Below, in pieces: positions 52,174 through 60,169 of a stretch of DNA of 64,000 nucleotides. Position 1 is the first letter of the stretch. Each line of letters opens with the position of its first letter. The notes under the pieces were generated by a model. It was given only the letters and a program-made list of their open reading frames with translations. It did not search any database and was not told the origin of the DNA. The position numbers were made by a program, and so were the translations under genes. The DNA comes from Clostridium sp. cel8 (GTDB lineage Bacteria; Bacillota; Clostridia; Clostridiales; Clostridiaceae), in NCBI RefSeq assembly GCF_014050525.1, contig NZ_JACGAG010000001.1:1-64000 (forward strand). The letters are read 5' to 3'.

Positions 52174-52895
52174 TGAATTTAAGAAAACTTATTTTTACTA
52201 ATAATGCTTGTTATAAGGCTGGAAGAAAGATTAAGCCTAAAGGAATTATGGTTCATTCTACTGGTGCAAACAATCCTAATCTTAGAAGGTATGTGGGGCC
52301 AGATGATGGACTCCTTGGTAAAAATCAATATAACAATCACTGGAATCAAGATAGACCAGATGGCAGGCAAGTCTGCGTTCATGCTTTTATTGGCAAGCTT
52401 AAGGATGGGTCTATTGCCACTTATCAAACCCTGCCTTGGGATCATAGAGGATGGCATGCAGGTGGTGATGCTAACAATACGCATATAGGTTTTGAAATCT
52501 GTGAAGATAATCATACTGATGCTACCTACTTTAATAAGGTTTATAAAGAAGCTGTCGAACTATGTGTGCATCTTTGCAAGCTCTATAATCTTACTGAAAA
52601 AGATATCATTGGACACTATGAAGGACATCAAAAAGGAATAGCCAGTAACCACAGCGACCCTAGAAATTGGTTTCCAAAGCACGGTAAAAGTATGGATACT
52701 TTTAGGGCAGATGTTAAAGCAACATTACGTTGCAAAAATGATTCAAAAAAGACACCTGCATCTCCCCCATCATCCTCCCCTACTAAACTATATAGAGTTC
52801 AAGTAGGAGCATATGCTGTTAAAGCTAATGCTGATGCTATGTTGAAAAAGGTTAAGGCTGCAGGTTTTACTGATGCCTTTATAAAAACTGAATAA
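52173..52895 (+). CDS. Endolysin: N-acetylmuramoyl-L-alanine amidase with SPOR domain
   Basis: A 240-residue lysin. The N-terminal amidase_2 domain has zinc ligands in MVHSTGANN (His) and SDPRNWFPKHG with HYEGHQKG; the C-terminal SPOR domain (LYRVQVGAYAVKANADAMLK) binds denuded glycan. A proline/serine linker (SPPSSSPT) joins the two. It shares a base with the holin stop and is followed by conserved hairpin copy 3. Confidence 0.92.
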   Translation: MNLRKLIFTNNACYKAGRKIKPKGIMVHSTGANNPNLRRYVGPDDGLLGKNQYNNHWNQDRPDGRQVCVHAFIGKLKDGSIATYQTLPWDHRGWHAGGDANNTHIGFEICEDNHTDATYFNKVYKEAVELCVHLCKLYNLTEKDIIGHYEGHQKGIASNHSDPRNWFPKHGKSMDTFRADVKATLRCKNDSKKTPASPPSSSPTKLYRVQVGAYAVKANADAMLKKVKAAGFTDAFIKTE

Positions 52896-52907
52896 TTAAA
52901 TTTTTTT

Positions 52908-52955
52908 ACTACGGATTTTCCCCCTCACTGTCCTTTAGATAGTGAGGGGTTTTTC
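52908..52955 (+). repeat. Conserved hairpin element, copy 3
   Basis: ACTACGGATTTT (52,908-52,919), ten bases, loop GTCCTTTAGAT (52,930-52,940); CCCCTCACT pairs with AGTGAGGGG, followed by TTTTTCTTTT. It could terminate lysis transcription and leads to the 52,983 gene. Confidence 0.82.
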
Positions 52956-52982
52956 TTTTGCCTCTCATAGGGAGGTAAATCC

Positions 52983-53396
52983 ATGAATGAATTACAAAAA
53001 GAAAAGATTATAGAATTTAGACAACTAGGACTCAGTTATTCAAAAATTGCTGATGCTCTTGGCATCTCAATAAATACAATTAAGTCTTTTTGTAGAAGAA
53101 ACAATCTAGGCGGTTACGTTGGAAAAGGGAATAAAAAGATTGACCTTACCTTTTGCAAAAACTGTGGGAAAGAACTGAAACAAGTTCTAGGTAAGAAACC
53201 TTTGAAATTCTGTAGTGATATATGCCGTGTTAAGTGGTGGAATGCCCACCCTGAGATGGTAAATAAGAAAGCCATTTATTCTTTCTCCTGTGCAAATTGT
53301 GGTAAGCCCTTCACTGCCTACGGTAATTCTAAAAGAAAGTATTGCTGCCATTCCTGTTATATCAGCCACCGTTTTGGAGGTGATATGCATAAGTGA
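52983..53396 (+). CDS. Helix-turn-helix zinc-finger protein next to the recombinases
   Basis: A 137-residue protein with an N-terminal helix-turn-helix (FRQLGLSYSKIADALGISIN, residues ~12-35) and two treble-clef/zinc-ribbon units (FCKNCGKELKQ…FCSDICR; SCANCGKPFTAYG…YCCHSCY). It is commonly located ahead of serine recombinases in this phage group. It may be a regulator or a recombination directionality factor; neither is shown. Confidence 0.75.
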   Translation: MNELQKEKIIEFRQLGLSYSKIADALGISINTIKSFCRRNNLGGYVGKGNKKIDLTFCKNCGKELKQVLGKKPLKFCSDICRVKWWNAHPEMVNKKAIYSFSCANCGKPFTAYGNSKRKYCCHSCYISHRFGGDMHK

Positions 53397-53559
53397 GGAA
53401 ATGTTTCAAACAGAAAAAGATTATGGGATCACTATGGCTATTGCCAAATCTATGCTTGAAAAAGGACTAATCACAGTTTGTGAATATGACCAATTTAAAG
53501 ATGAAATGCTTAAAAAATATCAACCTAAATTAGCTCCTTTAATTGCTATATTACCTTGA
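53389..53559 (+). CDS. SHOCT-domain small protein
   Basis: A short protein ending in a SHOCT domain (AKSMLEKGLITVCEYDQFKD, EMLKKYQPKLAPLIA). The best-spaced start, eight bases after GGAGG, is ATA at 53,389 (reads ISEEMFQTEKDYG; relatives have M-SEEMFQ); the next ATG is at 53,401 with only GAGGAA before it. It overlaps the previous gene and precedes the recombinase promoter motif. Function unknown. Confidence 0.7.
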   Translation: MSEEMFQTEKDYGITMAIAKSMLEKGLITVCEYDQFKDEMLKKYQPKLAPLIAILP

Positions 53560-53588
53560 CTTAACTGGCTTTGTAAGTGATGTATAGT
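53556..53588 (+). promoter_or_regulatory. Promoter-like motif, copy 3 (TTGACT-21-TATAGT)
   Basis: TTGACT at 53,556-53,561, 21 bases, TATAGT at 53,583-53,588 with TGTAAGTGATG before the -10-like element. It directly precedes the recombinase operon, 19 bp before its ATG. Confidence 0.65.
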
Positions 53589-53607
53589 AAGGAAAGGAAG
53601 TGATTAA

Positions 53608-54966
53608 ATGAAGAAAGTTAGGAAGATAGAGCCTTCTCTACCTATCCTACCAAAAAGAAAAAAGGTAGCTGCCTATGCTAGGGTCTCAGAAGAAAAAGGT
53701 CGTACCTTCCATTCTATGTCTGCTCAGATAAGTCATTACAGTTCCTTTATCCAAAAAAACAAGGAATGGATATATGCAGGTGTTTATGCAGATGAAGGTA
53801 TTACTGGAACAACAGACAATCGTACTGAGTTTCAAAGAATGATTGAGGACTGTGAAAAAGGTAAAATAGACATCATTCTAACTAAATCAATTTCAAGGTT
53901 TGCTCGTAACACTATAGATTTACTGGAAACAGTAAGGTATCTAAAAGAGCTTGGAATTGAGGTTCGCTTTGAAAGTGAAAATATTAATTCACTAAGTGAT
54001 GATGGAGAGCTTATGCTCACCCTTCTAGGCTCGTTTGCACAAGAAGAAAGTCGCTCTATTAGTGAAAATGTTAAATGGGGTATTCGTAAAGGCTTCCAAA
54101 AAGGAATAGTAAATTCCTTCTGTATCTACGGATACCGATGGGATGGTGAAAAGTTTAATATTGTCCCAGAAGAAGCTGAAGTTATAAGACTTATTTATGA
54201 CAATTTCCTCAAGGGCTACTCAGCTGAACATACAGAAAAGCAACTTAAAGAGATGGGAATTAAATCTTATACAGGTGGGCACTTTTCAAACACCTCCATA
54301 AGAGCCATCTTAAGACAGGAAAAATATACGGGAAATTCACTGCTACAAAAAACTTATATTGAAGACCATATCACTAAGAAAACAAAGATAAACCGTGGAG
54401 AACTTCCCATGTATTATGCTGAGAATACTCATCCTGTTATTATTGAAAAGGAAATATTTGATCAGGTTCAAGCTGAGGTTGCAAAAAGACGTGAACTAGG
54501 AGTCTTTGCTAACAAGGCTATAAAGACCACTTGCTTCACTAGCAAAATTAAATGTGACATTTGTGGAAAGAGCTATAGGCGAAGTGGAAAAAGGCAAAGA
54601 AAAAATGCTAAAGAGGTCTACTATATTTGGACCTGCAGGACAAAAAGTGAAAAGGGCATCGCTCACTGCCATCCTAAAGATGTACCAGAAAAAATGCTTA
54701 AAAAATATCTCGCTATAGCCCTTAGTTTAGAAGAATTTGATGAAGAAACATTCACTGAAGATGTAGAAAAAGTTGTGGTCAAAGGGCAAGATGAACTAAT
54801 CATTCATTTCTATGATGGGCAGATTATAACTCAAAAATGGCAATCAACAGCAAGAATTGATTGCTGGACAGATGATAGGCGTGAGTCTTGGGCTGAGTAC
54901 CAAATAGGTAATAAACATGCTACTGGAAACAAAGGTAGGTGGTTAAAAGATGAGAAAAACAAATAG
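53608..54966 (+). CDS. Large serine recombinase 1
   Basis: A 452-residue serine recombinase. The catalytic domain shows AAYARVSEE (active-site Ser), LTKSISRFARNTIDLLETV, and FAQEESRSISENVKWG; then a recombinase domain and a zinc-ribbon (CDICGKSYRRSGKRQ…WTCRT). It lacks the long C-terminal coiled coil seen in recombinase 2. It overlaps the second gene by 17 bases. One or both enzymes should integrate and excise the prophage at mod. Confidence 0.93.
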   Translation: MKKVRKIEPSLPILPKRKKVAAYARVSEEKGRTFHSMSAQISHYSSFIQKNKEWIYAGVYADEGITGTTDNRTEFQRMIEDCEKGKIDIILTKSISRFARNTIDLLETVRYLKELGIEVRFESENINSLSDDGELMLTLLGSFAQEESRSISENVKWGIRKGFQKGIVNSFCIYGYRWDGEKFNIVPEEAEVIRLIYDNFLKGYSAEHTEKQLKEMGIKSYTGGHFSNTSIRAILRQEKYTGNSLLQKTYIEDHITKKTKINRGELPMYYAENTHPVIIEKEIFDQVQAEVAKRRELGVFANKAIKTTCFTSKIKCDICGKSYRRSGKRQRKNAKEVYYIWTCRTKSEKGIAHCHPKDVPEKMLKKYLAIALSLEEFDEETFTEDVEKVVVKGQDELIIHFYDGQIITQKWQSTARIDCWTDDRRESWAEYQIGNKHATGNKGRWLKDEKNK

Positions 54967-56530
54967 AAATGTAACAACCATTCCTGCTACCATTAGCAGA
55001 TTTACCTCCTCCCCTATTAATGAGATGAAAAAGCGAAGAACTGCTGCCTATGCTCGTGTTTCAACGGATAGTGAGGAACAAGTTTCTAGTTATGAGGCAC
55101 AGGTTGATTATTACACTAATTACATTAAAAGCCGAGATGATTGGGAATTTGTAGATATCTATACTGATGATGGCATTTCTGCTACCAATACTAAGCACCG
55201 TGAAGGCTTTAGACGAATGATTGCTGATGCCCTCGATGGCAAGATAGATTTAATTATTACAAAATCAGTCAGTAGGTTTGCTAGAAACACAGTAGATAGC
55301 CTTACAACAGTTAGACAGCTTAAGGAAAAAGGAATTGAAATATACTTTGAAAAAGAAAATATCTGGACACTAGATTCTAAAGGTGAATTATTAATTACTA
55401 TCATGTCCTCCCTTGCTCAAGAAGAAAGCCGTAGCATCTCAGAGAATGTTACCTGGGGACAAAGAAAGAGATTTGCAGATGGCAAAGTTTGTGTTCCTTT
55501 TAGAAGGTTCTTAGGCTACGACAGGGGTGAAGATGGAAACTTAGTATTAAATAAAGAAGAGGCTCCCATTATAAAAAGAATATATGGGATGTTCCTTCAA
55601 GGCATGACCCCTTATGGCATTGCAAAACAATTAACTAAAGAAGGCATTCTCACCCCAGCTAAAAAGAAAAACTGGAGTGCTGGCACAGTTAGGAGCATAC
55701 TAACTAATGAAAAATATAAAGGTGATGCCCTTCTACAAAAAAGCTATACTGTTGACTTTCTAACTAAGAAAAAGAAAGTAAATGAGGGAGAAATTCCTCA
55801 ATATTATGTAGAAAATAACCACGAAGCCATTATTGACCCTGCGGTATTTGACATGGTGCAACGAGAACTTGAAGCCAGACAAGCAGGCAAGAATAGACAT
55901 AGTGGAACACATATATTTGCAGGAAAAATTAAATGTGGCGAATGTGGAAGCTGGTACGGTTCAAAAGTATGGCACTCAAATAGCAAATACCGCCGTACCG
56001 TTTGGCAATGCAACCATAAGTTTAACGGTAACAAAAAATGTGAAACTCCCCACCTTGATGAAGATACAATTAAAGATATATTTATAAAAGCTACAAATGA
56101 ATTACTAACTGATAAGGATGAGATTATAGCAAACTTTGAGACTATGAAAGCAACCTTATTTGATACTGAAGATTTGGAAAATAAAAAGACTGAACTTCAA
56201 AACGAGCTCGAAGTTACAGCTGAAATGATTCAAAATATAATTAATGAAAATGCCCATACAGCTTTAGACCAAGAAGAATATCAAAGAAGATATGATAGCC
56301 TCGTAGAAAAGTTTGATACCACTAAAACTACATTGGAAGCTGTAACTGAACAGATTAAAGATAAAACAACTAGGCATAAAAACCTTGAAATTTTCCTTTA
56401 TGAGCTAAGAAACCAAGAAGACTTAATAACCGAATTCAATCCTCTACTCTGGAATAGCTTAGTCAAGCATATAACGGTTTATGAAAAAGATAAAACTCAG
56501 GTTGCCTTTAAAAATGGGATAGAACTATAA
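54950..56530 (+). CDS. Large serine recombinase 2
   Basis: A 526-residue serine recombinase with the N-terminal resolvase domain (TAAYARVSTDSEEQVSSYEA; TKSVSRFARNTVDSLTTVR), recombinase domain, zinc-ribbon (KCGECGSWYG…WQCNH) and a C-terminal coiled coil (ELQNELEVTAEMIQNIINEN). This is the full architecture of phage integrases that act on short att sites, so it is the better integrase candidate. Co-expression with recombinase 1 suggests they work as a pair, as CcrA/CcrB do. Confidence 0.93.
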   Translation: MRKTNRNVTTIPATISRFTSSPINEMKKRRTAAYARVSTDSEEQVSSYEAQVDYYTNYIKSRDDWEFVDIYTDDGISATNTKHREGFRRMIADALDGKIDLIITKSVSRFARNTVDSLTTVRQLKEKGIEIYFEKENIWTLDSKGELLITIMSSLAQEESRSISENVTWGQRKRFADGKVCVPFRRFLGYDRGEDGNLVLNKEEAPIIKRIYGMFLQGMTPYGIAKQLTKEGILTPAKKKNWSAGTVRSILTNEKYKGDALLQKSYTVDFLTKKKKVNEGEIPQYYVENNHEAIIDPAVFDMVQRELEARQAGKNRHSGTHIFAGKIKCGECGSWYGSKVWHSNSKYRRTVWQCNHKFNGNKKCETPHLDEDTIKDIFIKATNELLTDKDEIIANFETMKATLFDTEDLENKKTELQNELEVTAEMIQNIINENAHTALDQEEYQRRYDSLVEKFDTTKTTLEAVTEQIKDKTTRHKNLEIFLYELRNQEDLITEFNPLLWNSLVKHITVYEKDKTQVAFKNGIEL

Positions 56531-56602
56531 TATCACGACCTTAAAACTCCCCTTTACTATAGATTAACGATGGGGAGTTTTAATTATAATTTTATAGTAT
56601 TT
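56531..56602. terminator. Convergent terminator between recombinases and AAA gene
   Basis: AAAACTCCCC at 56,544-56,553 and GGGGAGTTTT at 56,572-56,581 form a 10-bp stem, with T residues on the plus side and T-runs on the minus side as well. Genes on both sides point at it, so it probably terminates both transcripts. Confidence 0.7.
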
Positions 56603-58975
56603 TTACTTTGAACACCATTTCTCTAAATCTGATTTTGCTTTAGGCAGATGAGATATTAGGTGAGCTTCATTCAAATAGTAAATAAAACATAAAACATCTT
56701 TTGCAGTTTGTCGTTTTTCATTTGGGGATAGATAGCTAAAAAAACCTAATTCAGGTACACCTCTTACATTATCCATAGAATGGCTCTCATTATCTAATAC
56801 TAGTCTATACATCAGGTTTTTATAATAAGTTTTTGTGCCTTCATCAGGAAGCAATTCTAATGCTTTTTCATCTAAACTAATTTCACTAATTCCTAGTTTA
56901 AAAGTAAATGTTGAGAAAGCTTCCAACACTCTTCTCATCATATTTCCTATAGATAAATCTAAAATATCATTAACATCTTCACCTAGTGCATATTGATATA
57001 TTTTTTCTAGCAATTGAGTATATTCATTATGTTTATTATATCGAAATTCGATTAGTTCCTTGTTTTCTAACTGAAACAAACGATATTCTGCATTGACTGA
57101 GTTCTTTTCGCAAATACCTGATATTTCACTCAATGCTTTTTGTAAATTAAATAATACACTTATATCATGTGTCATAATAAGAACTTTGCTATGAGGACAA
57201 CTTTCTAGTACCTGTCCTAATTTCCATCTTAATAAGGATGTAATACCTACTCTGTTCTCTATGTCAAAGCTTGAGATTGGATCATCTATTACAAGAAGCA
57301 TCTCGTCTGTGTATATGGATTTTTCATCCATCTCTTCTGCAATTTCTGTGAAAAAATAGCATAAAGCAAGTGCATTTCGTTCTCCACAAGAAACCTTATT
57401 AGGAGACACAAAGTCTCCATTAACTTTTATTCTATAAAGTTGATCTGTACCTGGGTCAATAGATAATCTATCTTCACTAAAAAATATATATTTCAAAGAT
57501 TTATTTATCTCACCTGAAGCAACTTGGAAATTTTTACGCTGAGAATCTAGTTCTATCTTTTTGTTTTTCAAATCAATTGATATCTGTTTATATTCTTTTA
57601 TTTCTTTTTCTAAATTTGTTTTCTCTTCTTCCTGGATTTTAAAAGTAGAATACATATCATTGATATGATGGTGAGCAATAGCATCATTTAATTTTAAAAG
57701 TTCTTCTTCAACACTAGAACGTTCTTCGATGACTCGATTATAATTTATACGTTCTACCTCTAGGTCTGTTAATTGTTGATTTAGTTTTTCATAAATATCT
57801 TTTATTGCATTAGTTTCTATATCATATTCTATAACTGTAAAGGGATCATCAATTTTCTTTTGTATTATAGAATTATGTTTATTAATTGTCACATTATATT
57901 CGTCTATGCTCTTAAACACATTATTATATGATTTTAGCTTGCTATATTCTTCATAATTAACAGATGCGACCTCGGTAAGAAGTAATTTTTCTAGCTCCTC
58001 TTTAAATTCTTTAATTTCTTGGTTTAATATACTTTCAATTTCTTTTAAAACTTGTTCTCTATAGGCATCTTCAATTGGTTGGAAGCAGCTTTCACATATA
58101 AGATTAGTTTTATTAGATACATAACCCTTTACTTTAGTTGCTTTCTCAATTCCAAATAAACTTAATAGTTGCTCCTCTCTGATAGTTAGCTCTGGTTTAT
58201 CTATATTTTTTTTAAGAAGTAATTTTGAACTTTCTACAATGTTTTCTGTAATAAAAATTAATTTTACTTTGTTTGGTATAGGAGATGATTGAACATCAGT
58301 TGAAGTGAATTGTATAAAATCCTCATCAAATTTTCCTTGTAATTCTTCTAAAGTTCTAATAACAGAAAGATTTCCTATCCTACTAATTTCACTATTAGTT
58401 ACAGAAAGATTTCGCCTTTGATCTTTTATTTTCGATCCTTTTTCAGCCCAACCTCCTGCCTCTTTTAATTTGTTATTTATCTTTTTATCCCAGTATTTTG
58501 GAGACTGTGGACTGTCCTCGTCTAAAAAAATCTTATAATCTTCTTCTAATTTTTCAATCTTTATTTCGTTTTGACTAATTGCTTCCTCAATATTATTTAT
58601 TCTCTCTTCTAAATCAACCTGCTCTCCAAATAATACGATTGCATCTAGACCATTCTCTTTAACTTTAACACGAGAAGAAATATACTCTTCATCAAATATG
58701 TAAATATTTTTTCTATTATATTTATCTGTTGTTTCAATTTTGTCGTTTTCTTTGAAGAACTGTAATTTTATATCCTCAGAAGTATCATGACTCTTGTACC
58801 CCCTAAAGCCATGGGCAATTGTGCTTTTACCACTACCATTATTCCCATAAACTAATGCCGCCCGATTGTTTTTTTGAGGTTTAGAATGCTTTGGGAAAAA
58901 TTCTAAAAATGTGGGAGTTGAAAAATATTTAGATGATATATTAATGCCCGTCATGTTTTTAATAGTTGTTCCCAT
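56603..58975 (-). CDS. AAA_13-type ATPase, PrrC/RloC-like candidate anticodon nuclease
   Basis: A 790-residue SMC-like ATPase: Walker A GNNGSGKST (residues ~44-52), ABC signature SCGERNALAL, Walker B LLVIDDPISSFD, with long coiled coils and one CxxC (CESCF) between. The C-terminus has RRVLEAF and, ~50 residues on, DNESHSM, resembling the R-x3-E and distant His of PrrC/RloC anticodon nucleases. Those cut tRNA when host restriction is disturbed or DNA is damaged. ATG follows AAGGGGG. It starts 80 bp after the truncated mod frame, so it may be read through from the host operon. Confidence 0.75.
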   Translation of the reverse strand: MGTTIKNMTGINISSKYFSTPTFLEFFPKHSKPQKNNRAALVYGNNGSGKSTIAHGFRGYKSHDTSEDIKLQFFKENDKIETTDKYNRKNIYIFDEEYISSRVKVKENGLDAIVLFGEQVDLEERINNIEEAISQNEIKIEKLEEDYKIFLDEDSPQSPKYWDKKINNKLKEAGGWAEKGSKIKDQRRNLSVTNSEISRIGNLSVIRTLEELQGKFDEDFIQFTSTDVQSSPIPNKVKLIFITENIVESSKLLLKKNIDKPELTIREEQLLSLFGIEKATKVKGYVSNKTNLICESCFQPIEDAYREQVLKEIESILNQEIKEFKEELEKLLLTEVASVNYEEYSKLKSYNNVFKSIDEYNVTINKHNSIIQKKIDDPFTVIEYDIETNAIKDIYEKLNQQLTDLEVERINYNRVIEERSSVEEELLKLNDAIAHHHINDMYSTFKIQEEEKTNLEKEIKEYKQISIDLKNKKIELDSQRKNFQVASGEINKSLKYIFFSEDRLSIDPGTDQLYRIKVNGDFVSPNKVSCGERNALALCYFFTEIAEEMDEKSIYTDEMLLVIDDPISSFDIENRVGITSLLRWKLGQVLESCPHSKVLIMTHDISVLFNLQKALSEISGICEKNSVNAEYRLFQLENKELIEFRYNKHNEYTQLLEKIYQYALGEDVNDILDLSIGNMMRRVLEAFSTFTFKLGISEISLDEKALELLPDEGTKTYYKNLMYRLVLDNESHSMDNVRGVPELGFFSYLSPNEKRQTAKDVLCFIYYLNEAHLISHLPKAKSDLEKWCSK

Positions 58976-59082
58976 TTCGTTCCCCCTTTACAGTATTACT
59001 AAGGTCAGTATTGCTCCATTTTTTGCTGCACACCCCTTATTGCCTTTGCACCCCCCTAAGCACAGTAACTTTTAGGATAATT

Positions 59083-59094
59083 AAATTGTATCAA
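59083..59094. repeat. attP arm repeat (AAATTGTATCAA)
   Basis: Perfect reverse complement of TTGATACAATTT at 4,743-4,754. In the excised circle the two would flank the core with 34 bases between them, centred on the TC dinucleotide. Confidence 0.8.
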
Positions 59095-59110
59095 TCTCTG
59101 CAAGATTATA

Positions 59111-59117
59111 TCTATGT
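59111..59117. other. attR core (TCTATGT)
   Basis: Right prophage junction; phage arm to the left, host mod codons (…KCIYID on the minus strand) to the right. Same 7 bp as attL. Confidence 0.85.
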
Positions 59118-59503
59118 ATATACATTTTATTTTATTTAAATAAGATTCTTGAAGGAGTTTTAAAACCTTCAAGTTATCTCCTTCTATGTATAGATTTTCT
59201 GTATTTTCCCAATTAAGACTTTCTTCCTTAACTGGTCTTAAAGTTTTATTTACAGGAGTATTTGCTGTAACTATAGCTTCTTTTTTTCCAGGCCATGTCA
59301 ACTGATATCTTTCTTTATTTCCTTCCACTATTTCATTACTTAACTCCTGTTTTAGCAGTTCAAAATCTATAGCTTTTGTAATATTTCCTTTTTCATCTTT
59401 TGTTTCAACAATTACATTTGGAAAAAGATCAGCTACCTTTTCTATATTTTCTTGAGTTATATCCTTTGAGCTCATTTTTAACTTGTCCATATTATGTCCT
59501 CCT

Positions 59504-60160
59504 TTATTTTCCTACAAGCTTTTCTAATTCTTTTTTCTTCTTTTTAAGCTCTATATTTAATTTTACCTTTCTGTCAAATTGCTTCTCTTTTTTCATTTTA
59601 CTTTCTAACCTTGATATATATCTTTTTAATTTTTCTTGTTCTTTGTCTAATTTTATTAGTTCTTCTATATTATCCTGAAATGTACTTTCTATGGGAATTA
59701 ACTGTTTTAAAATATTATCATATACATCTTTTAAGTTTAGACCATGCAATACATCTATCTGTATTTGATTTTCTTTCATCCATTCTGTTTGATAATAGGA
59801 TTTAACTATCATTTTATTAGGGTCTATTTTATTCCTCTCTTTATATGCTATAACTATCTTTATACTGCTGTCCCATCTTAAAATAAATAGTATAGGATAA
59901 GGAATTACCCGATCTATATTTTCAAGTACATCTATAGAAATATATTTTTGTTTTAAAATTATCTCAAATATTTGAATCTCCTCTACTCCTTTAACAGGTT
60001 CTAAATTTACTGTATCCTTTGATAGTTTGTATTTCCATATTATCTGTTCTATTTCATTTATAAACTTTCTTTTGAGTTTTGTATTTGCACCTATTTGTGC
60101 ATAAAATTTATTTTTTGGTATTTGCCTGTTATACAATGCTCTATCAGGTATATTAAGCAT
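59504..60160 (-). CDS. DUF4391 protein of the host type III operon
   Basis: A 218-residue DUF4391 protein (starts MLNIPDRALYNRQIPKNKFY), with a lysine-rich coiled coil at the C-terminus (SRLESKMKKEKQFDRKVKLN). The family is found next to SNF2 helicases and type III mod/res genes, but its activity is not known to me. ATG 60,160 has AGG eight bases upstream; an in-frame GTG at 60,169 is an alternative. It lies between the helicase and mod genes. Confidence 0.83.
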   Translation of the reverse strand: MLNIPDRALYNRQIPKNKFYAQIGANTKLKRKFINEIEQIIWKYKLSKDTVNLEPVKGVEEIQIFEIILKQKYISIDVLENIDRVIPYPILFILRWDSSIKIVIAYKERNKIDPNKMIVKSYYQTEWMKENQIQIDVLHGLNLKDVYDNILKQLIPIESTFQDNIEELIKLDKEQEKLKRYISRLESKMKKEKQFDRKVKLNIELKKKKKELEKLVGK

Positions 60161-60169
60161 AGACTTCAC

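Larger units (their letters stand above)
59056..59490 (-). pseudogene. mod: 5' part of host type III methyltransferase gene
   Basis: N-terminal 127 codons of Mod plus 17 prophage-derived codons. The start is ATG, seven bases after GGAGG. The conserved run LYIEGDNLKVLKLLQESYLN leads into KIKCIYID, where motif IV DPPY should follow; instead the frame enters the prophage (IILQRLIQF…) and stops at 59,056. The rest of the gene is at 3,191-4,724. A 144-residue product may be made but cannot methylate DNA. Confidence 0.92.
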
